The position numbers and the translations under genes are program-made. From Tannerellaceae bacterium (GTDB taxonomy: Bacteria > Bacteroidota > Bacteroidia > Bacteroidales > Tannerellaceae), in contig JAISRY010000133.1 of NCBI GenBank assembly GCA_031273385.1, positions 1 to 5,702 on the forward strand: a stretch of DNA of 5,702 bases, in the 5' to 3' direction. The first letter of the stretch is position 1; every line of letters begins with the position of its first letter. Positions 1 to 5,702 of this stretch are shown piece after piece. The notes beneath the pieces were generated by a model, which made no database searches, had not been told where the DNA came from, and saw nothing but the letters and a program-made list of their open reading frames with translations.

Positions 1-508
1 CGTCGGGGCTTAGGCGGTACTTGATCAGGTCTATATCCATGCGGGAGAGGGCGTCTTTAAAGGCGTCGCTTTCCCTGTCTGCGTCGTCGATGATGAACCA
101 GTCCGCCGTTACGGGGGTGAACATTTCGGAAGCGTCAAGCGGTTGCCATTGGGTGGTATAGAACTCGATGCGGCTGTCGGAGACGGGGGCGTCGACGGTG
201 GTCACCATACAGATAATATGGGTATGATTGATCAGCGGGAGTATCTTCATCTCTACGACGCTTCGTTCCGTCAACCTGAGCTCCAAGTAATCGGGCGTGA
301 GCGTCAAAAGCTTGGAGTAGCCCATCATGGTGTTTTGCAACTGCGCCTCCTTTCCCGCATGGTACAGGTCGACCAAGTCCTTTCTCCATGCGCTTTCCAA
401 CGACGGGAGGCAGGCATCGGGTATTTCAATGAAAAGGGCGGCCATGTCCTGCGCTTTCGCTCCCCAAACGCCCGTATATATGATCAGCAGTAAAAAGAAT
501 CGTTTCAT
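1..508 (-). CDS. DUF3256-like secreted protein, C-terminus cut by window edge
   Basis: I translated this frame by hand: 169 codons run from an ATG at 508-506 to the left edge with no stop. Residues 1-19 form a signal peptide: MKR, a hydrophobic stretch FFLLLIIYTGVW, then an AKA cleavage site before Gln20. There is no lipobox cysteine, so a soluble periplasmic or exported protein is likely. The mature part begins DMAALFIEIPDACLPSL and later has LTPDYLELRLTE, IICMVTTVDAPVSDSRIEFYTTQW and TADWFIIDD segments, a pattern I recognise from the Bacteroidales-restricted DUF3256 family. That family is usually near 200 residues, so about 30-40 are probably missing. No catalytic motif is visible and the function is unknown. 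No in-frame ATG lies just upstream of 508. A TAnnTTTG box at 564-557 on the same strand supports transcription from here. The family call is from memory and not checked by search. Confidence 0.85.
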   Translation of the reverse strand, partial: MKRFFLLLIIYTGVWGAKAQDMAALFIEIPDACLPSLESAWRKDLVDLYHAGKEAQLQNTMMGYSKLLTLTPDYLELRLTERSVVEMKILPLINHTHIICMVTTVDAPVSDSRIEFYTTQWQPLDASEMFTPVTADWFIIDDADRESDAFKDALSRMDIDLIKYRLSPD

Positions 509-556
509 GATGTATGCGTGCCAATGTGTTACATGTTCATTTCGTCATCGACCGTG

Positions 557-564
557 CAAAAGTA
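557..564 (-). promoter_or_regulatory. Predicted Bacteroidetes -7 promoter box for the leftward DUF3256-like gene
   Basis: Read on the minus strand this is TACTTTTG, an exact match to the Bacteroidetes -7 consensus TAnnTTTG. It lies 48 bases upstream of the ATG at 508, which would give a leader of roughly 40 bases. The surrounding minus-strand TTATTACTTTTGCAC resembles many Bacteroidales promoters. I could not recognise a clear -33 TTTG or TTG element; its expected position falls close to the opposing promoter box. Confidence 0.55.
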
Positions 565-576
565 ATAAATTTGTAT

Positions 577-584
577 TATCTTTG
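577..584 (+). promoter_or_regulatory. Predicted Bacteroidetes -7 promoter box for the response-regulator gene
   Basis: TATCTTTG exactly matches TAnnTTTG on the plus strand. It ends 20 bases before the ATG at 605, so the leader would be only about 14 bases, with no strong Shine-Dalgarno sequence (just a purine-rich AAGAAG at 595-600). A -33 element is not convincing. The match to the primary-sigma box suggests basal transcription of the regulator by the housekeeping sigma factor and not by sigma-54. Confidence 0.55.
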
Positions 585-604
585 TCGTTAAATAAGAAGA
601 TTTT

Positions 605-1924
605 ATGCCATCGATTCTCATATTAGAAGATGATATCACATTTGCTTTGATGCTTTCCACATGGCTTAGGAAGAAAGATTTTGAAGTGAAAACGGTCGTA
701 TCGGTTTCAGATGCCATACGCCAGATTGAAGAAAAACAGTATGACCTGATCCTGTCGGACTTACGCCTCCCGAACGAAGAGGGGCTGGATTTGCTAAGAT
801 GGATGAAAGAGGCAAACCGCTCATTTCCGGTGATTATGATGACAAGCTATGCCGGGATACAGACCGCCGTGCAAGCCATTAAACTCGGCGCATCCGACTA
901 CATCGAAAAGCCGTTGAACCCCGAAGAACTATTGACGAAGATAAAAGAGCTGCTGAAAAACGCCCGCCCCCCGCAGCAGAAAGCCGTCGACGATGAGTAT
1001 ATAAAAGGGGACAGCGCGGTTACGCAACAGATGTATGAATATGTCCGGCTGGTCGCCCCGACCGATATGTCCGTACTGCTTACCGGATCGAGCGGCACAG
1101 GGAAAGAGTATATCGCCCGCCGGATCCACAAACAGAGCAACAGGAAGAATGCCCCTTTCGTCGCCATCGACTGCGGCGCTATCCCCAGGGAGTTGGCCGC
1201 TTCGGAGTTTTTCGGCCATGTAAAGGGGTCGTTTACCGGCGCCATCGATCATAAGACGGGGGCTTTTGAGGCGGCGCAGGGGGGGACTATTTTCCTGGAT
1301 GAGATCGGAAACCTGACGTATGAAATACAGGTACAGCTGCTTCGCGCCTTGCAGGAGAAGAAAGTGAAACCCATCGGCAGTAACCGGGAGATCAACACCG
1401 ACATCCGTTTTATATCCGCCACGAATGAGAACATACGGTCGGCCATCGACAACGGGGAGTTCAGGGAAGACCTCTATCACCGCATCAATGAGTTTACGAT
1501 CAGGGTACCCGACCTGAAAGAGCGGAAAGAAGATATCCTTTTATTTGCCCGCCATTTCCTGAAAACGGCGAACCGGGAGTTGAATAAAAACATCGCCGGC
1601 TTTGACGCCGAAACGACGCACCTGTTCCAGGCCTATCCATGGCCGGGCAACCTGCGGCAGATGAAAAACGCCATCCGCTATGCCACCCTGCTGGCTACAG
1701 GCCCCTCAATCACCCTGAAAGAGTTACCCGAAGAGATGTTCCCCGCCCACAGTTCAACCGCTCCCCATACCGGTTTGAGGGATGAACTGTACGAACGGGA
1801 CATGATTCAGAAAGCGTTGCGGGAATCCGGGAACAACAAAACAGTAGCCGCCCGTATACTGGGGATTGACCGAAAAACGCTGTACAATAAATTGAAACAC
1901 CACGGGTTGGACACCGGCAGGTAA
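605..1924 (+). CDS. NtrC-family sigma-54-dependent response regulator (REC-AAA+-Fis HTH)
   Basis: This is a complete 439-residue cytoplasmic transcription activator. Residues 1-120 are a receiver domain with acidic pocket D9/D10, phosphoacceptor D52 (LILSDLRLP), T80 and K102 (the KP pair). Residues 130-370 are the sigma-54-interaction AAA+ ATPase: Walker A GSSGTGKE (161-168), sigma-54 contact loop GSFTGA (208-213, usual form GAFTGA), Walker B GGTIFLDEIG (226-235), sensor I SATN (271-274), arginine-finger region FREDLYHR (286-293) and sensor II YPWPGNLRQ (344-352). Residues 405-437 form a Fis-type helix-turn-helix (VAARILGIDRKTLYNKL). All key residues are present, so it should be phosphorylated by a sensor kinase and then open sigma-54 promoters by ATP hydrolysis. 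No kinase gene is in the window. With a divergent neighbour upstream and a convergent one downstream, it is probably monocistronic. Targets and signal are unknown. The ATG at 605 gives a normal receiver N-terminus. Confidence 0.95.
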   Translation: MPSILILEDDITFALMLSTWLRKKDFEVKTVVSVSDAIRQIEEKQYDLILSDLRLPNEEGLDLLRWMKEANRSFPVIMMTSYAGIQTAVQAIKLGASDYIEKPLNPEELLTKIKELLKNARPPQQKAVDDEYIKGDSAVTQQMYEYVRLVAPTDMSVLLTGSSGTGKEYIARRIHKQSNRKNAPFVAIDCGAIPRELAASEFFGHVKGSFTGAIDHKTGAFEAAQGGTIFLDEIGNLTYEIQVQLLRALQEKKVKPIGSNREINTDIRFISATNENIRSAIDNGEFREDLYHRINEFTIRVPDLKERKEDILLFARHFLKTANRELNKNIAGFDAETTHLFQAYPWPGNLRQMKNAIRYATLLATGPSITLKELPEEMFPAHSSTAPHTGLRDELYERDMIQKALRESGNNKTVAARILGIDRKTLYNKLKHHGLDTGR

Positions 1925-2893
1925 TCAATCCAGCATCAGGCTCATATAGGCCGTCCTGTTTTCGTAATCAAACAGATGGGATGTCAGCGTCTGAATATCC
2001 ATCGCCATCATCTCTTCCGCCGTCACCGGGCTATCGGGATGGGCATCCATCCAGAGGGCGATCATCCGCTCGCGATCTATCACACGCGCCATACCAAACG
2101 GATAGGCCTTTGAATCGTTATAAAACGGAACCCGGCAAATGGCTTTGTCTACGTTATAATACCTGGTGATTCCCAGAAGCATCTTCTTTTTTATCTTCTC
2201 GTCATCGTACAGGATCTCCTTTACAAGTACGCCGGCCTCCATCTGCTTCTTCGACGGCGGCAGGACAAACGCCAAGCCTACAAGCTCTCCCTCTTGACTG
2301 ATAGCCGGAAACAATTTACCTCCGGATATTTTGAGGTCTTTCAGGATGATACTAAAATCCTCCGGCGTATGCAACAGGCAGGAGGGCCTTTCACGCAACT
2401 TCCGGTCAAAATAGGCGTAGAGCATATCTTCCGTCAGGCTACGCTTTATGGCCATATTCATTTCCGGATCCATTTTCGGTTCCATAAAATCATACCGGGT
2501 GTAGTTGAGAATCGAATAGTCAAACACTTCGGTATATCCCTGCGAACGGTAATAATCAAAGAGCCACCTGCTGGCCGGGATCAACGCAGAGACGGCTATA
2601 TTCCTTTTCTGCATCTCCACAAATGCCTCCTGCAGCAGTTGCCGCATAAATCCCTTTCCCTGCTCGGACGGCAGCGTACATGCGCCGGAAATATAGGCGA
2701 CGGTAATCTCTTTCCCGCAAAAGCTCATCGTATACGGAAGCATTTGCAAGACCGAGATCACACGCCCCTCCCGTTCAATCACCAATGCGTTCTCATCCTG
2801 GTATATCCGGTTAAAATACAACCGCATAAACACCTCCGTATCACGGAAAGCCATACGCCACAGTTCCAGGATTTGTCTTTTTCGTGATTTCAT
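1925..2893 (-). CDS. GNAT-family N-acetyltransferase
   Basis: A complete 322-residue protein starting at ATG 2893. The N-terminal half (about 1-130) is a GNAT fold: LWRMAFRDTEVFMRLYFNRIY at the start, a strand-turn-strand at ENALVIEREGRVISVLQML, then the acetyl-CoA-binding motif A, YISGACTLPSEQGKGFM (67-83), and motif B around ALIPASRWLFDYYRSQGY (103-120). The pyrophosphate-binding turn is Q78-G-K-G81, with Met83 where Gly or Ala is usual. The C-terminal half (about 150-322) appears to be a second, degenerate domain, as in longer Eis-like GNAT proteins; this part is inference. No signal peptide, so cytoplasmic. The acceptor could be a small amine, antibiotic or protein, and nothing in the sequence decides. 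It is the last gene of the presumed operon, 3 bases after the VOC gene stop, with no clear Shine-Dalgarno. Confidence 0.88.
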   Translation of the reverse strand: MKSRKRQILELWRMAFRDTEVFMRLYFNRIYQDENALVIEREGRVISVLQMLPYTMSFCGKEITVAYISGACTLPSEQGKGFMRQLLQEAFVEMQKRNIAVSALIPASRWLFDYYRSQGYTEVFDYSILNYTRYDFMEPKMDPEMNMAIKRSLTEDMLYAYFDRKLRERPSCLLHTPEDFSIILKDLKISGGKLFPAISQEGELVGLAFVLPPSKKQMEAGVLVKEILYDDEKIKKKMLLGITRYYNVDKAICRVPFYNDSKAYPFGMARVIDRERMIALWMDAHPDSPVTAEEMMAMDIQTLTSHLFDYENRTAYMSLMLD

Positions 2894-2896
2894 CTT

Positions 2897-3268
2897 TTAA
2901 GCAAGTATCTCAATCCAATAATCGTCGGGATCATGGATAAAATACAATCCCATTTCGTCATTCTCAAAACAAATCCACCCGTTTTCCCTGTGGTATGCGC
3001 GTATGTCGTCATAGTCGCCCTCTACGCGAAAACAGAGGTGGCTCTCGTTACTGCCCAGGTCGTAAGGCTCTTCGCAGTCCCTCAGCGCCGTCAGTTCAAG
3101 CAGGAAGCCGCTTCTCTCATCCGTCAGGTAGACCAGTATAAACGAACCGTCTTCCGCCACTTTCCGGTGCGACTCCTTTAACCCCAGCGCTTTCTTGTAA
3201 AAGTCGATACTCTTGTCCAGGTCAAGGACATTGATATTAAAATGGTCGAATTTTCCTTTAATTTCCAT
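2897..3268 (-). CDS. Glyoxalase/VOC superfamily protein (GloA-like)
   Basis: A 123-residue protein with the two beta-alpha-beta-beta-beta modules of the vicinal oxygen chelate fold. Module one is FDHFNINVLDLDKSIDFYKKALG (from residue 7) and module two starts at ESHLCFRV (75-82). The four positions that bind metal in glyoxalase I are occupied by H9, E58 (LLELT), H77 and E120 (YWIEIL), so a metal-dependent enzyme is plausible. The closing stretch FIHDPDDYWIEIL resembles lactoylglutathione lyase, but the thiol cofactor and substrate cannot be read from the sequence. The frame is open upstream to a TTG at 3301, which would overlap the preceding gene. I chose the ATG at 3268 because it gives the normal family N-terminus, removes the overlap and leaves a 22-base gap. 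A purine stretch AAAGAAG precedes it but sits only two bases away. Cytoplasmic, third gene of the presumed operon. Confidence 0.88.
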   Translation of the reverse strand: MEIKGKFDHFNINVLDLDKSIDFYKKALGLKESHRKVAEDGSFILVYLTDERSGFLLELTALRDCEEPYDLGSNESHLCFRVEGDYDDIRAYHRENGWICFENDEMGLYFIHDPDDYWIEILA

Positions 3269-3290
3269 CACTTCTTTGTTTTTTTCTGAT

Positions 3291-4019
3291 TTATAATTCA
3301 ATACGTTGTCCTTTATGCGTCAGCTCCACCAACCGGCAATCGTGCTTCAACGCATAGTCTTTAAACGCCAATACCTTATCGTACGCCTCGCCGAAATGCA
3401 TGGGGATGAACCATTCCGTCCGTATCCGCGAAACGAACTGCTCCGCGCCGCGCATGTAGGCGCTCCCCAGCCGGGGATCGACGGGGAACATCGCTACGTG
3501 GATATGCCCCGCGGCGTTGGCCAACAGTTCAAGCTCCTGCAAGTAGGCCTCTTCCGCCTCCTTCACCTCCTCTTTTGTCGACTCCTCCATCCAATGCCAA
3601 TTGTTCAGGTCGCCGGCATGGAAAAGCCGCTTTCCCTCCGTTTCAATCAGAAAGGAGATGCCGATATCCGTAGAGCCGAAAGCCTTGATACGGATATGAC
3701 TGTCCTGATAGGCCTCCCCCTTTTTCAGAAAGAGGGCGTCCGTTGCACGGGCTTTCCCGTGTTGCAGAATGTCGTCGGAGAAGAGGTAGACGATATCCCC
3801 CTCCCTCTTTTCGTTCTTCCATGCCAGGACGTCGGGACGGAAATGGTCGGGGTGGGAATGGGAGGCAAGGACATATAACCGGTCGCCACGGCAGAGCAGC
3901 TCATCATGCACATATCCCCTGGCATGCGACTCGCCGGAATCTTTGTAATAGTCGATAATGACGGCAAAATCACCGGCCTCTATGACACAACAGCTATGGT
4001 AGACATATACGAGTTTCAT
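3291..4019 (-). CDS. UlaG-like metallo-beta-lactamase-fold hydrolase
   Basis: A complete 242-residue cytoplasmic protein from ATG 4019. The N-terminus VYVYHSCCVIEAGDFAVIIDYY matches a subgroup of MBL-fold hydrolases that open with H8 and a DYY segment. The metal-binding HxHxDH motif is H54-S-H56-P-D58-H59. Further ligand candidates are D137 in FHAGDLNNWHW (133-143) and H208 in PMHFGE (206-211), and a PVDPRLG segment lies at 179-185. The set looks intact, so a di-metal (zinc or manganese) hydrolase is likely. UlaG itself opens L-ascorbate-6-phosphate lactone, but substrates in this wider group are mostly unknown and I would not transfer that role. Residues 144-168 are rich in Glu and probably a helix inserted in the fold. 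It lies 33 bases after the phosphomutase stop, with no clear Shine-Dalgarno. Confidence 0.88.
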   Translation of the reverse strand: MKLVYVYHSCCVIEAGDFAVIIDYYKDSGESHARGYVHDELLCRGDRLYVLASHSHPDHFRPDVLAWKNEKREGDIVYLFSDDILQHGKARATDALFLKKGEAYQDSHIRIKAFGSTDIGISFLIETEGKRLFHAGDLNNWHWMEESTKEEVKEAEEAYLQELELLANAAGHIHVAMFPVDPRLGSAYMRGAEQFVSRIRTEWFIPMHFGEAYDKVLAFKDYALKHDCRLVELTHKGQRIEL

Positions 4020-4052
4020 TTCATTTTATTTTATACTGCATCCCCTTATTCT

Positions 4053-5702
4053 TCAAATACCCAGGGAGGCTTTGATCCGTTCAATCTTTTCTTCCGCCTC
4101 CCTCTCCGCTACGGCCAAGTCGTCGATGCTTTTCACTTTCGAATGGACTTCGCAATAAAACTTGATCTTAGGCTCCGTACCCGACGGGCGTATGGAGACT
4201 TTCGTCCTGTCTTCGGTGAAATACTGCAACACGTTCGACGTGGTCGGCATATCCAGCGTCAGGACGTCATCATCATGGTAGCTGAAGCCCTTCAACGAGG
4301 CGTAATCATAGAAAAAGGCGACTTTGGAACCGGCAATCTCCGTCAAGGGGTTTTCGCGGTAACGCTTCATCATCAGGTCGATCTCTTCGGCGCCGCTTTT
4401 CCCCTTTTTCACGACAGAAATACCGACCTCTTTCGAGAAGCCGTACTCCACATAAATCCGTTGGAGCAACTGGAAGACCGTCAGCCCCCTGTCTTTCGCC
4501 CAGGCCGATATTTCCGCCAGAACCGCACAGGCCGACACCGCATCCTTATCACGCACAAAATCCTCGCAAAGAAAACCGTAGCTCTCCTCCCCGCCGCCGA
4601 TATAGCGTTTCTTCCCCTCGTTCCGCCGCATCACGTCGGCAATCCATTTGAAGCCGGTATAGACGTCGTACAGCTCCACGCCGTTTCGCTCGGTAATGGT
4701 ATGGATCAATTCGGTCGTGACAATGGTTTTCACGACATACTCGTTCCCCTCGATCTTCCCCAACTCTTTCCAGCGGGTGATCAGGTAGTAGACAAACAGC
4801 AGCGCCGTCTGATTCCCGTTCAGCAGGACCCATTCGCCGTCGTTGTTCTTCACCGCAGCTCCCACGCGGTCGCCGTCGGGGTCGGTCGCCAACACCAGTT
4901 CGGCGTCCGTCTCCTTTGCTTTCTCTATCGCCATGGCGAGAGCCGCAGGGTCTTCGGGGTTGGGGGAGGCGACGGTAGGGAAATCGCCGCTGACCACATC
5001 CTGTTCGGGGACATGGATAATATGGGTAAAGCCAAACGCTTTCAATGTTTCGGGGACAAGGTGTACCCCTGTCCCATGTATGGGAGTGTAGACGATTCTG
5101 ATGTCGCGGTGGCGGGCGATCGCTTCCGGCGACAACGAAACCGTCGTCAACGCTTCGATATACTGCCGGTCGATCTCTTCGCCGATGATCTCAATCAATG
5201 CCTTATTGCCCTTGAATTTAATATCGGCAGCCGTGCGTATCTTGTTGACTTCGGCGATCGTATTACGGTCGTGCGGGGCAACCATTTGCGCCCCGTCGTC
5301 CCAATACGCCTTGTATCCGTTATACTCTTTCGGGTTATGCGAAGCGGTCAGGATAATACCGCTCTGGCATCCCAGCTTACGAATGGTATAGGACATTTCA
5401 GGAGTAGGGCGGAGGTCGTCATACAAATAGACCTTTATCCCGTTGGCCGAAAAGATACCGGCGGAGATTTCGGCAAACCGGCGGCTATTGTTGCGGCAGT
5501 CATGCCCGATGACTACTTTGATCTCTGCCAGGTGGCCGAACTCTTTTTTCAGGTAATTGGACAACCCCTGGGTAGCGGCGCCTACCGTATAGGCGTTCAT
5601 CCGGTTTGTCCCCACGCCCATAATGCCGCGCAATCCCCCCGTGCCAAATTCCAGGTCTTTATAGAATGCATCGATCAAATCCGCAGGGTCTTCCCTGTCG
5701 AG
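4053..5702 (-). CDS. Phosphoglucomutase/phosphomannomutase, N-terminus cut by window edge
   Basis: This alpha-D-phosphohexomutase interconverts hexose 6- and 1-phosphates (glucose or mannose), feeding nucleotide-sugar, envelope and storage-glycan synthesis in the cytoplasm. In the 549 residues visible, all four signature loops are intact: the phosphoserine loop LTASHNP (catalytic Ser121), the Mg2+-binding loop DPDGDR (274-279), the sugar-specificity loop GGGEES (369-374) and the phosphate-binding loop RPSGTEPK (505-512). The sequence LEFGTGGLRGIMG near the visible start is typical of the long PGM2-like branch, usually about 580 residues. The frame stays open to the last base, with LDREDPAD preceding the TTG at 5678, so that TTG is an internal Leu codon. 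I estimate 30-35 residues are missing. Whether glucose, mannose or another sugar phosphate is preferred cannot be told from sequence. It is the first visible gene of the leftward operon. Confidence 0.95.
   Translation of the reverse strand, partial: LDREDPADLIDAFYKDLEFGTGGLRGIMGVGTNRMNAYTVGAATQGLSNYLKKEFGHLAEIKVVIGHDCRNNSRRFAEISAGIFSANGIKVYLYDDLRPTPEMSYTIRKLGCQSGIILTASHNPKEYNGYKAYWDDGAQMVAPHDRNTIAEVNKIRTAADIKFKGNKALIEIIGEEIDRQYIEALTTVSLSPEAIARHRDIRIVYTPIHGTGVHLVPETLKAFGFTHIIHVPEQDVVSGDFPTVASPNPEDPAALAMAIEKAKETDAELVLATDPDGDRVGAAVKNNDGEWVLLNGNQTALLFVYYLITRWKELGKIEGNEYVVKTIVTTELIHTITERNGVELYDVYTGFKWIADVMRRNEGKKRYIGGGEESYGFLCEDFVRDKDAVSACAVLAEISAWAKDRGLTVFQLLQRIYVEYGFSKEVGISVVKKGKSGAEEIDLMMKRYRENPLTEIAGSKVAFFYDYASLKGFSYHDDDVLTLDMPTTSNVLQYFTEDRTKVSIRPSGTEPKIKFYCEVHSKVKSIDDLAVAEREAEEKIERIKASLGI

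Larger units (their letters stand above)
1925..5702 (-). other. Predicted four-gene operon: phosphomutase, MBL hydrolase, VOC protein, GNAT
   Basis: Four leftward genes follow one another with gaps of 33, 22 and 3 bases in transcription order. No terminator-like hairpin with a T-run and no TAnnTTTG box was seen between them, so cotranscription is likely. The promoter would lie upstream of the phosphomutase start, beyond the right edge. The operon ends at 1925, directly against the stop codon of the opposing response-regulator gene. Cotranscription is inferred from spacing only, and the 33-base gap after the phosphomutase is the weakest link. Confidence 0.6.

Noticed and set aside
143..493. 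Plus-strand open frame of 116 codons opposite the DUF3256-like gene
   Set aside because: It starts at a TTG, has no recognisable domain, and is antisense to a frame with a signal peptide and a family-like sequence.
508..523. TGGCAC on the minus strand just upstream of the DUF3256-like start, resembling a sigma-54 -24 element
   Set aside because: The matching -12 GC element is absent at the required spacing, and it would place transcription start inside the coding region.
929..1480. Minus-strand open frame of 183 codons inside the response-regulator gene
   Set aside because: It lies opposite a gene with every catalytic motif intact and its product shows no known family pattern, so it is a codon-bias shadow.
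1900..1960. Possible bidirectional terminator at the convergent junction
   Set aside because: Only imperfect short complementarity was found (TTGGA against TCCAG), with no stable stem and no T-run on either strand.
2294..2887. Plus-strand open frame of 197 codons opposite the GNAT gene
   Set aside because: The translation is rich in His, Arg and Gln without domain features, as expected for an antisense shadow.
3306..3878. Plus-strand open frame of 190 codons opposite the MBL-fold gene
   Set aside because: No domain, no promoter box, and it overlaps a complete and well-conserved gene on the other strand.
4021..4041. Six-codon leader frame (MQYKIK) ending one base before the MBL gene start
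   Set aside because: Its purine-rich stretch abuts its ATG with no spacing, and so short a frame in an AT-rich gap is easily due to chance.
5676..5678. TTG at 5678 as the start codon of the phosphomutase
   Set aside because: The frame continues upstream to the edge with family-like sequence (LDREDPAD), so the true start is outside the window.

Overview
The window looks like ordinary chromosomal DNA from a Bacteroidales bacterium, probably of the Bacteroidaceae/Tannerellaceae type. The evidence is a secreted DUF3256-like protein, a family I know only from Bacteroidales; two TAnnTTTG promoter boxes, the -7 element of the Bacteroidetes housekeeping sigma factor; and almost no Shine-Dalgarno sequences. 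Base composition looks close to balanced, somewhat GC-richer than typical Bacteroides. I cannot name a genus with confidence.

Layout, left to right. A leftward gene (1-508, cut by the left edge) encodes a small exported protein of unknown function. A 96-base AT-rich gap (509-604) holds two divergent promoter boxes only 12 bases apart. A rightward gene (605-1924) encodes a complete NtrC-type response regulator: receiver, sigma-54 AAA+ ATPase and Fis-type helix-turn-helix. Its stop codon directly abuts the stop codon of the next, leftward gene. From there to the right edge, four leftward genes are tightly packed in transcription order: a phosphoglucomutase/phosphomannomutase (4053-5702, N-terminus outside the window), a UlaG-like metallo-beta-lactamase-fold hydrolase (3291-4019), a glyoxalase/VOC-family protein (2897-3268) and a GNAT acetyltransferase (1925-2893). 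Gaps of 33, 22 and 3 bases suggest one operon whose promoter lies off the right end.

How the parts relate. The response regulator is flanked by a divergent and a convergent neighbour, so it is probably transcribed alone and its sensor kinase is encoded elsewhere. The phosphomutase supplies hexose-1-phosphates for glycan, envelope or storage-sugar synthesis. The three small enzymes behind it have recognisable folds but unknown substrates. A VOC protein next to an MBL-fold hydrolase recalls a glyoxalase I/II pair, but the hydrolase is not a typical glyoxalase II, so this is only a hypothesis.

No RNA gene, mobile element, CRISPR array, repeat array or convincing terminator was found. No clearly new system is visible. 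The most useful points are the compact divergent promoter region, the zero-base convergent junction, the orphan regulator, and the corrected or open 5' ends of two genes.
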